Of a stretch of DNA of 37,273 bases, positions 25,722-33,468 are shown one piece after another. Positions within the stretch are counted from its first letter, which is position 1. Every line of letters starts with the position of its first letter. Both the position numbers and the translations under genes were made by a program. The notes beneath the pieces were generated by a model. The model was given only the letters and a program-made list of their open reading frames with translations. It was not told where the DNA came from and did no database searches. This DNA is from JBAXEO01 sp964541375 (GTDB taxonomy: Bacteria > Actinomycetota > Coriobacteriia > Anaerosomatales > JAAXUF01): contig CAZIPT010000015.1 in the NCBI GenBank assembly GCA_964541375.1, forward strand, positions 1-37,273, written 5' to 3'.

Positions 25722-26909
25722 ATGTTGAGGACTCGCACGCTCACCCTGCTGGTCGTTGCCGCGCTTCTCGCGTGCGCTCTGGCACCCGCCAGTGCTCTGG
25801 CCATCTCCCGCGAGTCAGCACTATCCCGCGGCAAGGTGTGGCTCAACGCCGTACGCGTGGACCCGGTGACGAAGAAGACCACCATCGGGGTTCCCTACAG
25901 TCAGAGCAAGTGGGCGCTCGAGGATGGTTCAGCCGCGCCGACAAGCTCACCTACTTCGGGATACCGCACCGACTGCTCCGGTTTCGTCTCCCTGTGCTGG
26001 AATCTGCGCGACTCCCGGGGAAAGCCCTACTCGACCAGCACCTACGACATGGGCAAGAACAACTCCTCGATCTTCAAGCTGACCGCGGTCAAGCAGTCCG
26101 AGCTTCTGCCGGGCGACCTTATCCTGAAGTCCACCGTCTGGTACACGGGCTCCGGTGGCGGTCACGCGATCCTGTTCGCCGGGTGGTCCAAGTCCGACAT
26201 GAGCGAGTACTGGGCACTGGAACAGACTGGGCCGGGAACCAAGTACAGCAAGCGGCCGTGGGGCCAGAGTGGCTATCGCCCCTTCCGCTACAACGGCATA
26301 GAGGGATTCAATCGGACCCGGGTCACTTATGGAAGCAGCTTCACCGTCGACGGCACCGCTTACCGCGCCCCCGATGCGACGGGTTCAGTCGTGGCAACCG
26401 GCGGGGTTGTCGACCTGGTCCTCTACGGCGCCGACGGGTCGCTCGGGTTTGTGGCGTCAAACGTACCGGTTGATGCCAACGGCCACTACAAGATGACCTA
26501 CTCCCCCAAGCAGACCGGCCGGTTCGCGGTGCGCTACCGCAGCATGGACGTCTCGAACCAGAGTACGGTCCTTCCGGCGACAACGATCACGGTCGCCCCG
26601 TATGTCGCGGGCGTGGGTGGCAACGGTTCCACTATTCGCCGCAGGCGGACGTACAGCTTCACTGGGTACGACAACCCGCGCGTCGGAGCGACGTTGAGGG
26701 TCGATAAGTACAACACCAAGACGCACCAGTACCGTCCGTACAAGTACATGAAGGCGTCGGTCGGTTCGCGCAAGTATTCGAGCGGATACAAGATGGTGGG
26801 GAGATGGAAGCCCACCGTCTCAGGCAAGTACCGGCTCAGCTGGCTGACGGGTACGCCGGCTGGCATGACCACGAGCGCTTCCGGGTACAGGTACGTCACC
26901 GTCAAGTAG
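25722..26909 (+). CDS. Secreted NlpC/P60-like cell-wall hydrolase with beta-rich C-terminal domains
   Basis: A 395-residue exported protein. Residues 1-27 are a signal peptide (positively charged start, hydrophobic core, ASALA cleavage site). Residues about 30-195 contain an NlpC/P60-like papain fold with the catalytic Cys in DCSGFVSLCW and His in GGGHAILFAG. The remaining 200 residues hold two beta-sandwich-like parts (about 205-290 and 300-395) rich in Thr, Tyr and Gly, probably for wall or surface binding. The likely activity is cleavage of peptidoglycan peptides outside the membrane; the exact bond is not predictable. The stretch 26910-27006 is GC-rich and contains no gene. Confidence 0.82.
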   Translation: MLRTRTLTLLVVAALLACALAPASALAISRESALSRGKVWLNAVRVDPVTKKTTIGVPYSQSKWALEDGSAAPTSSPTSGYRTDCSGFVSLCWNLRDSRGKPYSTSTYDMGKNNSSIFKLTAVKQSELLPGDLILKSTVWYTGSGGGHAILFAGWSKSDMSEYWALEQTGPGTKYSKRPWGQSGYRPFRYNGIEGFNRTRVTYGSSFTVDGTAYRAPDATGSVVATGGVVDLVLYGADGSLGFVASNVPVDANGHYKMTYSPKQTGRFAVRYRSMDVSNQSTVLPATTITVAPYVAGVGGNGSTIRRRRTYSFTGYDNPRVGATLRVDKYNTKTHQYRPYKYMKASVGSRKYSSGYKMVGRWKPTVSGKYRLSWLTGTPAGMTTSASGYRYVTVK

Positions 26910-27006
26910 GGCGAGCCGCCGGCGGCGTGTTCTGGGCGGCCGGCATCGTGATCGATTCAATCGCTAGGGAGCGCCCTTTGAAGCAAGCCGTGAAGTGGAG
27001 CGGCGC

Positions 27007-29223
27007 GTGACGTCCACGTTTGAGTTCTGGGCCGCTTGCCCCCGAGGTACCGAATCGCTGGTCGCCGACGAGCTGCGCGCGCTCGGATGCGCGCGCGTCA
27101 GGCCGCTGTCAGGCGGCGTGACCTTTGGTGGCCCCCTCTGGAGCGCTTACAGGGCGATGCTGTGGTCCCGCGTGGCTTCGCGCGTGCTGCTCACTTTGGA
27201 GCGGGTCCCTGCGTCGAACTCGGAGGAGCTCTACGATGCCGTTGCCGAGATTCCCTGGGAAGACCACCTCGGCCCTGACGGCACGCTCGCAATCGATGCG
27301 AACGGGGTGAACGCAGGGCTCCGCAACACGCAGTTCACGGCGGTCAGGGTCAAAGACGCGATCGTCGACCGGTTCACTCAGAAGTTCGGCCGGCGCCCCA
27401 GCGTCAACACGTCAGACCCCGACGTACGCATCAACGTCGTCGTCCGAAACGACCGCGCCACGATCTCGATCGACCTTTCGGGGCAGCCTCTTCACCGCCG
27501 AGGCTACCGGGAGCCCGGTGCGCAGGTCGAGGCGCCGATGAAGGAGACGCTCGCCGCTGCCGTGCTGCTCACAGCCGGGTGGCCGGCGATCGCCTCGGCG
27601 GGTGGCGGTTTCGTCGACCCGCTCTGCGGCTCGGGGACGTTGCCGATCGAGGCGGCGATGATCGCCTGCGATATCGCACCCGGCCTTCAGCGCGTGAGCT
27701 GGGGCTTCACCCGATGGCTCGGGCACGATGCCGAGGCGTGGGACGCGATCGTGGCCGAGGCGACAGCCCGGCGCAGCGCGGGTCTGAAGCGGACTGGAGT
27801 GATCGCGGGCTTCGACGCCGACGAGCACGCCGTCGAGATCGCTCGCGTGTGCGTCCGCCGCGCCGGCCTCGACGACGTGGTCGCGATCGAGCGCCGCGCA
27901 CTGGCCGAGCTCACGGCGCCGGGTAACGGTGAGGGCGACGCATCGGCTCCCGGTCTCGTCGCCACCAATCCCCCCTACGGCGAGCGGATTCAGGCGCAGG
28001 GTGGTCTCGGCGTGCTCTATCGCGAGCTTTCGTCTGGCCTTCGAGCCGGATTCGCCGGCTGGACCCTTGCCGTCATCACGCCCGACGATTCGCTCGCTGC
28101 CGGGCTGGGCCTCGTCGCCGAGAAGACCGCGCCGCTCTACAACGGTCGCATTCTGACGCAGGTGAGCGTGTTCCACGTGCCCGGTGCCGACGATCCGGCT
28201 TTGCCGGATCTCCCGGCGTCTCCTGTTGCGGGACTGAGCGATGCGGCTGTCGCGTTTGGCAACCGTCTGCGAAAGAACCTTCGCCACCTCGAGAAGTGGG
28301 CTCGCAGATCAGGCGTGACCTGCTTCCGGGTCTACGATGCCGACCTGCCCGACTACGCCGTCGCGATCGACGTCTACGCTGGGGCGGGCACCGACTCCGG
28401 TTCGCGCTGGGCACACATCGCCGAGTACGCGCCGCCTCCAGGGATCGACCCGGCGCGAGCGCAGCAGCGTCTTGACGACGTGCTCGCGGTTGTGCCCGAG
28501 GTGCTCGGCATCGAGGCGAACGACGTCTTCCTCAAGGTCCGTCAGCGCCAGCGTGGCGACTCGCAGTACGAGCGGGTGTCGCGCAGCGGTGTCGTGGCGA
28601 TCGTGGGGGAGGGCGGCCTGCTCTTCGAGGTCAATCTGACGGACTACCTGGACACGGGACTGTTCCTCGATCACCGGCTCACGCGTGAGTGGATCCGCGA
28701 GCTTGCGGACGGGAAGCGCTTCCTGAACCTCTTCGCCTATACCGGGACGGTCAGCGTCTACGCCGCCGACGGCGGAGCGTCCGAGACCACGACGGTCGAT
28801 CTCTCGGCGACCTACGTGGGTTGGAGCGAGCGCAACATGGCGCGCAACGGCTTCGCAGGTGCCCAGCACCGGCGCGTTCAGGCCGACGTTCTCCAGTGGA
28901 TTGACGCCGCGGTCGCGACGCCGGAGGCCCGCTTCGACCTCGTCTTCTGCGATCCGCCCACATTCTCCAACTCCAAGCGAATGCAGGAGACCTGGGACGT
29001 GCAGCGCGATCACGTGGCTCTCATCACCCGCACGGCCGATCTTCTCGCGCCCGGAGGTCAGCTGGTCTTCTCGTGCAACCGGCGCAAGTTCGCTCTCGAC
29101 CTCGACGCGCTCTCGCTGGCCGGGCTCGACTGCCAGAACGTCACGGCACGCACGATTCCTCAGGACTTCGAGCGCAAGCCGGGCGTACACTCGTGCTGGA
29201 TCATCCGCCGCTCGGAGGTGTAG
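27007..29223 (+). CDS. rlmL: Bifunctional 23S rRNA methyltransferase RlmK/RlmL
   Basis: A protein of about 738 residues with two methyltransferase halves. The N-terminal part has a THUMP-like region, then the RlmL domain with DPLCGSGTLPIEAAM (residues about 205-219) and the ATNPPYGER catalytic motif near 320. The C-terminal RlmK domain has LNLFAYTGTVSVYAA near 575 and the FCDPPTFSNSKRM motif near 650. In E. coli the two activities modify G2445 and G2069 of 23S rRNA. GTG 27007 is chosen because GGAG lies 6 bases upstream; GTG 26995 is an alternative. The next gene starts directly after its stop. Confidence 0.92.
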   Translation: MTSTFEFWAACPRGTESLVADELRALGCARVRPLSGGVTFGGPLWSAYRAMLWSRVASRVLLTLERVPASNSEELYDAVAEIPWEDHLGPDGTLAIDANGVNAGLRNTQFTAVRVKDAIVDRFTQKFGRRPSVNTSDPDVRINVVVRNDRATISIDLSGQPLHRRGYREPGAQVEAPMKETLAAAVLLTAGWPAIASAGGGFVDPLCGSGTLPIEAAMIACDIAPGLQRVSWGFTRWLGHDAEAWDAIVAEATARRSAGLKRTGVIAGFDADEHAVEIARVCVRRAGLDDVVAIERRALAELTAPGNGEGDASAPGLVATNPPYGERIQAQGGLGVLYRELSSGLRAGFAGWTLAVITPDDSLAAGLGLVAEKTAPLYNGRILTQVSVFHVPGADDPALPDLPASPVAGLSDAAVAFGNRLRKNLRHLEKWARRSGVTCFRVYDADLPDYAVAIDVYAGAGTDSGSRWAHIAEYAPPPGIDPARAQQRLDDVLAVVPEVLGIEANDVFLKVRQRQRGDSQYERVSRSGVVAIVGEGGLLFEVNLTDYLDTGLFLDHRLTREWIRELADGKRFLNLFAYTGTVSVYAADGGASETTTVDLSATYVGWSERNMARNGFAGAQHRRVQADVLQWIDAAVATPEARFDLVFCDPPTFSNSKRMQETWDVQRDHVALITRTADLLAPGGQLVFSCNRRKFALDLDALSLAGLDCQNVTARTIPQDFERKPGVHSCWIIRRSEV

Positions 29224-29961
29224 GTGCATCGCGAGGCCGCCGCACGTGAACTCGACGCGCTGCCCGAATACCGGGTTCGCGTCAGCACGCGCGCCCGGCG
29301 GATCCGCCTGACGGTCACTCCTCGTGACGGCCTGGTGGTCGTCGTTCCGCAGCGCTGGCGTGGCGATCCCTCCCGGTTCGTCGCTCAGAAGGCCGACTGG
29401 GCGCGCGCCGCGCTTGCGAGCGTCAGCGAGCGCCGTGCGCTCTTCTCGGCGGGGACCGAGGCACTGCTGCCCGACACGGTCGCGCTCGGGACCCCTGGTG
29501 AGGTGTGGCCGGTGGAGTATCGGACGACCTCCTCGGCGAGTGTTCGCGCCTACGCTGAAGGGTCGATGCTGGTGGTGTCCGGCGCGGTCGACGACGCCGA
29601 GAAGTGCCTCGCGGCGCTGACGCGATGGCTCGACCGCGCCGCGCGGGAGATCCTGCTTCCGATGCTTGCTGAAACCGCGCAGGAAGTGGGCCTGGGGTAT
29701 GGGAGCGCTCGCGTGCGTCGGCAGAAGACCCGATGGGGGTCGTGCTCGTCGCGCAAGACCATCTCTCTCAATCGCAATCTGGTGTTTCTGCCCCGACACC
29801 TCGTTCGCTCGCTGATGCTCCACGAGTTGGCGCATACCAAGGAGCTCAACCACTCCGAGCACTTCTGGACGGCTCTGGCGGCTCTCGACCCCGAGGCCCG
29901 AACGCACCGCGTGCAGATGCGCGACGCGCATGACTACGTCCCCGCCTGGGCCGATGTCTGA
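29224..29961 (+). CDS. YgjP-like (SprT/DUF45 type) zinc metalloprotease
   Basis: A 245-residue protein of the YgjP/DUF45 family. The zinc-binding HELAHTKELNHSEHFW motif (residues about 200-215) provides His, Glu, His and a third His downstream. The preceding RRQKTRWGSCSSRKTISLN stretch is also a family signature. GTG 29224 follows the rlmL stop with no gap, so translation is likely coupled. A cytoplasmic protease role is presumed from the family; substrates are unknown. Confidence 0.9.
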   Translation: MHREAAARELDALPEYRVRVSTRARRIRLTVTPRDGLVVVVPQRWRGDPSRFVAQKADWARAALASVSERRALFSAGTEALLPDTVALGTPGEVWPVEYRTTSSASVRAYAEGSMLVVSGAVDDAEKCLAALTRWLDRAAREILLPMLAETAQEVGLGYGSARVRRQKTRWGSCSSRKTISLNRNLVFLPRHLVRSLMLHELAHTKELNHSEHFWTALAALDPEARTHRVQMRDAHDYVPAWADV

Positions 29962-30838
29962 GAGCGCGAAGGGAGCGGTGCCGGCCGGCGTGTCGCGAGC
30001 CTGGTCGCTGATCGTCGAGACGTTCGCGCGCTTTGACGCCGACGGGGTTCCTCGGCTGGCAGCGGCGATGTCGTACTTCCTGCTGCTCGCTGTCGCTCCG
30101 CTGCTTCTGATCCTGAACGCCGTACTGGGAGTGGTGAGCGAGCGGATGGGGTTTGCGCCGGTGCCTTCGCTCGACCAGATCGGCACCACGGCCGCCTCCG
30201 GAATCAACCAGGCGGTCTCGTGGGCGGGCTCGTACGCTCCATACCTGGCTGTCGTCCTCGTGATATTCGGCGGATTGAGCGTCTTCGGGCAGTTCGTGGG
30301 AGCGCTCGAGGTCATCTGGGCGACACCGCCCAACAGAACTCCGGTGCGAGGGTTCCTTCGCTACAACGCGCTCGCGCTCGCTCTGCTCTTGGTCGCGGCT
30401 CTTGCGCTGCTCGCAGCACTCACGCTGAGCGCGCTCGCCTCGGCGTTCGCCGGCATCGCGCTCCAGTTCGCGCGGGACGCCGGCCTGCAGCTCTCAGGCA
30501 TCTGGGTCATGCTCGCGCTGCGATTCGCGCCGGTGCTCCTCGCCTCCGCAGCGCTCTTCTGGGTCGCGTTCACCGTCGCGCCCGACCGCCGGATTCGCTG
30601 GCGCGATTCGCTCCGCGGAGCGCTCATAACGTCGGTGCTGTTTCTTGTCGGCGAGATGGGGCTGTCGTACTACCTGGGGAGCACGCAGCGGTTCAACGTG
30701 TTCGGCACGTTCCAGTTCTTTGTCGTGCTGATCGTCTGGATCTACTACTCCTCGCTCGTCGCGCTGTGGGGCGCCGAGTTGACCCGTCTACTGATTCTCT
30801 CTGCCGAGACGCGCCGAGAAGCCGACCTCGGCGCATAG
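29954..30838 (+). CDS. YihY/BrkB-family inner-membrane protein
   Basis: A polytopic membrane protein of 294 residues with about six hydrophobic segments. The N-terminal AAAMSYFLLLAVAPLLLILNAVLG and the late FGTFQFFVVLIVWIYYSSLVALWGAEL are typical of the YihY family (formerly called RNase BN by mistake). Its function is not established. ATG 29954 overlaps the protease gene by 8 bases; ATG 29930 would add eight residues and a longer overlap, and neither start has a clear ribosome binding site. Confidence 0.85.
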   Translation: MSESAKGAVPAGVSRAWSLIVETFARFDADGVPRLAAAMSYFLLLAVAPLLLILNAVLGVVSERMGFAPVPSLDQIGTTAASGINQAVSWAGSYAPYLAVVLVIFGGLSVFGQFVGALEVIWATPPNRTPVRGFLRYNALALALLLVAALALLAALTLSALASAFAGIALQFARDAGLQLSGIWVMLALRFAPVLLASAALFWVAFTVAPDRRIRWRDSLRGALITSVLFLVGEMGLSYYLGSTQRFNVFGTFQFFVVLIVWIYYSSLVALWGAELTRLLILSAETRREADLGA

Positions 30839-30841
30839 CGA

Positions 30842-30871
30842 CCGCCCGCGCGAGGGACCAGGCGTGGGCGG
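30842..30871. terminator. Bidirectional terminator hairpin between convergent genes
   Basis: Bases 30842-30851 pair with 30862-30871 over 10 bp (one G-T) around a 10-base loop. The hairpin fills almost the entire gap between the stop of the YihY gene and the stop of the convergent acuC-like gene, which suits a shared terminator although no T-run is present. Confidence 0.65.
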
Positions 30872-32032
30872 CTACTTCTGCAGGAGCGGATGCGTGACCT
30901 GCAGTTCCCGAATCACCCGCTGGGTTCCGAGGAGTGCCCTCTCGGCCCCTTCCGCGGGCGGGGCCGGAGAGAGCTCGTCGAAGGTTCCCTCTGGCGGCAC
31001 CGACAGTCCGCCCGAAGCGCTCGCGGCTGCATCGCGCCACGACCGAGGGAGTTCGGCGGGCGGTTCGACGCCGAGAAGTGCTGCGAGCACGCACGCCCAC
31101 GCGCGGGGCGTCGCAGAGTACGCGTCGTAGCCGCCCCCGCCCGTTGCCACGATGCGACCACCGGCGAGTTTCTCGGCGAACTCGACGAGCTTGCTAGCGT
31201 TGGCGAACTGACCCGCGACTGTCGTGTCGAGGTGCGTCAGCGGATCGTTCCGATGTGAGTCCGCGCCGAGCTGGGCGACGATGACGTCGGGGGAGAAGGC
31301 CTCAAGCGCGGGGCCGACGATCTCGGCGAGCACGAGTGAGAAGCACTCGTCGCCCGCGTCGGGCGGGAGCGGGACGTTCATGGCGAATCCTCGGCCGGTG
31401 CCGCTGCCGATCTCGGTCGCTCGACCGGTCCCGGGATACAGGTAGGCCCCCGACTCATTGACCGAGATCGTGAGGACGTCGTCGCGCTCCCAGAACGCTT
31501 CCTGCACTCCGTCGCCGTGATGTGCATCGAGATCCACATAGGCGACGCGTGTTCCGGGGTACTGCGCCGAGACGACAGCGATCGCGACGGCCAAGTCGTT
31601 GTAGACGCAGAACCCGGCGGCCCGGTCACTGTGTGCGTGGTGGAGTCCCCCGGCGGGGCTGAACGCCCGCGCACAGTCTCCCGACACCACGTCTCGCAAA
31701 GCGCGCGCGGTCGCCCCCACGGCGAGTGCGGCGGCCTCGTGCATGCCGGGGAACGCCGGCGTGTCGCCGGGACCGATGCCGAACCCCGAGCGCCATCCGT
31801 CCGGATCGTCCGACGCCCGCTTGACCGCGGCGACATACGCGGATCCGTGCGCCGTGAGCAGCTGCGCCTCGGATGCCTCCTCGGGGGCCACAAGCACCGC
31901 ACCGCCCGCCCCGAGAAGTCCCCAGGCCTCAGCGAGTTCGACCGCCAGCGAGAAGCGTTCGGGCTGCATGGGATGAGACCTGCCGAAGCGGTACTTAGCT
32001 TCCTCAGAGGAGTACACCAGCTCGACGCGCAT
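30872..32032 (-). CDS. acuC: Histone deacetylase-like protein, AcuC type
   Basis: A 386-residue arginase/deacetylase-fold enzyme. The zinc and active-site motifs are visible: GGLHHAHSDRAAGFCVYND (residues about 130-148), VDLDAHHGDGVQEAFW, QLGADSHRNDPLTHL and ATGGGGYD. AcuC proteins deacetylate proteins such as acetyl-CoA synthetase in Bacillus, which would fit a cell living on acetyl-CoA, but its substrate here is unknown. ATG at 32032 is chosen; TTG at 32047 would add five residues, and neither start has a strong ribosome binding site. The gene is divergent from the NifV/LeuA-like gene across a 200-base interval. Confidence 0.88.
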   Translation of the reverse strand: MRVELVYSSEEAKYRFGRSHPMQPERFSLAVELAEAWGLLGAGGAVLVAPEEASEAQLLTAHGSAYVAAVKRASDDPDGWRSGFGIGPGDTPAFPGMHEAAALAVGATARALRDVVSGDCARAFSPAGGLHHAHSDRAAGFCVYNDLAVAIAVVSAQYPGTRVAYVDLDAHHGDGVQEAFWERDDVLTISVNESGAYLYPGTGRATEIGSGTGRGFAMNVPLPPDAGDECFSLVLAEIVGPALEAFSPDVIVAQLGADSHRNDPLTHLDTTVAGQFANASKLVEFAEKLAGGRIVATGGGGYDAYSATPRAWACVLAALLGVEPPAELPRSWRDAAASASGGLSVPPEGTFDELSPAPPAEGAERALLGTQRVIRELQVTHPLLQK

Positions 32033-32094
32033 GACTGCTGCTTTCAATCGGGAATGCCGTCACATTGTCGACTCCCGACAACCATATCCGATAC

Positions 32095-32123
32095 CTGACA
32101 CGCTTGGAGGGCTACGGTACAAT
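32095..32123 (+). promoter_or_regulatory. Promoter of the NifV/LeuA-like operon
   Basis: CTGACA at 32095-32100 and TACAAT at 32118-32123 are each one base from the sigma-70-type consensus and are separated by exactly 17 bases. Transcription would start near 32130, leaving a leader of about 100 bases before ATG 32233. Confidence 0.7.
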
Positions 32124-32167
32124 GGGCGTTCTTTCTGAGGGCCTGACCGCGTGATGGCTCTCCAAGA

Positions 32168-32205
32168 CCGCCTTTTCAGGGTCGCCTCGGGCGGCTCTAG
32201 GACCC
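32168..32205 (+). promoter_or_regulatory. Leader with two mutually exclusive hairpins before the NifV/LeuA-like gene
   Basis: Hairpin A pairs 32168-32172 with 32190-32194. Hairpin B pairs 32179-32183 with 32201-32205 and 32184-32186 with 32190-32192. They share bases and cannot form together. No short leader peptide with a stop codon and no T-run is seen, so a classical attenuator is not supported. The ribosome binding site GAGGAGG is at 32216-32222. Confidence 0.3.
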
Positions 32206-32232
32206 CCAGGTATACGAGGAGGTTCTCACAGC

Positions 32233-33426
32233 ATGGAGCACACGAAGATTTGGGAGATGCCGGTCGAGAGCTATCTCGGCAAGCGTCAGGTCAAGCTCGA
32301 CGACACCACGCTGCGCGATGGCGAGCAGACCGCCGGTGTCGTCTTCACCAACGCCGAGAAGGTCCAGATCGCGAAGTACCTCGACGAGATCGGCGTTCAG
32401 CAGATCGAGGCCGGCATCCCCGTGATGGGCGGCGACGAGCGCGAGGTCATCGAGGAGATCGCGCACCTCGGCCTGAACGCTTCCATTCTCGGCTGGAACC
32501 GTGCGAGCATCGCCGACATCAAGACCTCGATCGACTGCGGCGTCGATGCGGTGGCGATCTCGCTTGCGACGAGTGACATCCACATCGAGACCAAGCTGAT
32601 GAAGGACCGCGCGTGGGTTCTGAACTCGATCCGCGAAGCGACCGCGTACGCCAAGAGCGAGGGAATGTACGTCTCGGTGAACGCAGAGGACGCCAGCCGC
32701 ACCGAGCTCAGCTTCCTGCTCGAGTACGCGGCAGCGGCAAAGGCCGAGGGCGCGGACAGGCCTCGCTTCTGCGACACGATCGGCATCATTGAGCCGCCGC
32801 CCACGTACAAGGTGGTCAAGGCGCCCGTCGAACCGACCGGTCCCGACGTCCAAATCCCAACCCAAAACGACTTGCGCATTGACGGAGCCCACGGTCTCGC
32901 CGGTATCCACGATGGCGCGACCTGGGTCAACGTCACGCTCGGCGGCTTGGGCGAGCGCGCGGGCAACGCGGCGCTCGAGCAGGTCGTCATGGCGCTCAAG
33001 TACATCGAGGGCCTGGACACCGGTATCTCGACTGAGCGCTTTTCCGAGATCGTCAACTACACTATGACGGCGGCGGGGCGCACCGTTCCGGCGTGGAAGC
33101 CTGTCGTCGGTACCAACATGTTCGCCCATGAAAGCGGTATCCACGTCGACGGGATCATCAAGAACCCGCACACCTACGAGATCTTCTCTCCCGAGGAAGT
33201 CGGGCTGGTGCGCCAGATCGTTGTGGGCAAGCACTCCGGTTCGCGTACGGTGGAGCTGAAGTTCGCCGAGTACGGCATCGAGATCAGCCGAGACGAGGCC
33301 AACGCGATCCTCCCCACGATCCGACGCCAGACCGTCGAGCTGCACCGTCCGCTGTTCGACAAAGAACTCGTCGAGATCTACAACGACTACAAGGCATCAA
33401 GCGCTTCATCGCCCATGGGCGACTAG
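32233..33426 (+). CDS. NifV/LeuA-type acyltransferase (homocitrate, citramalate, Re-citrate or isopropylmalate synthase family) with altered active site
   Basis: A 397-residue DRE-TIM metallolyase-superfamily protein. The N-terminal DDTTLRDGEQ motif (residues 23-32) is intact, and GGLGERAGNAALE near residue 238 and NMFAHESGIHVDG near 295 are present. No leucine-regulatory C-terminal domain exists, so it is closer to NifV or Re-citrate synthase than to standard LeuA. The usual metal-binding HxHND segment reads P-T-Q-N-D at residues 209-213, and Arg215 replaces the usual Gly; both metal-ligand histidines are gone. Codons there (CAA, CCA, CAA, TTG) are unlike the neighbourhood. It heads an operon with LeuC- and LeuD-type genes. 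The product may be inactive or altered, or this patch may be a sequence error. Confidence 0.8.
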   Translation: MEHTKIWEMPVESYLGKRQVKLDDTTLRDGEQTAGVVFTNAEKVQIAKYLDEIGVQQIEAGIPVMGGDEREVIEEIAHLGLNASILGWNRASIADIKTSIDCGVDAVAISLATSDIHIETKLMKDRAWVLNSIREATAYAKSEGMYVSVNAEDASRTELSFLLEYAAAAKAEGADRPRFCDTIGIIEPPPTYKVVKAPVEPTGPDVQIPTQNDLRIDGAHGLAGIHDGATWVNVTLGGLGERAGNAALEQVVMALKYIEGLDTGISTERFSEIVNYTMTAAGRTVPAWKPVVGTNMFAHESGIHVDGIIKNPHTYEIFSPEEVGLVRQIVVGKHSGSRTVELKFAEYGIEISRDEANAILPTIRRQTVELHRPLFDKELVEIYNDYKASSASSPMGD

Positions 33427-33468
33427 GCTCGAAGGATTTCCGCTTGCGGCTCGAGGAGGCTGGTCACA

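Noticed and set aside
28309..30333. A 674-codon open frame on the minus strand across rlmL, the YgjP-like gene and the YihY gene
   Set aside because: It crosses three well-supported plus-strand genes and shows no domain or ribosome binding site.
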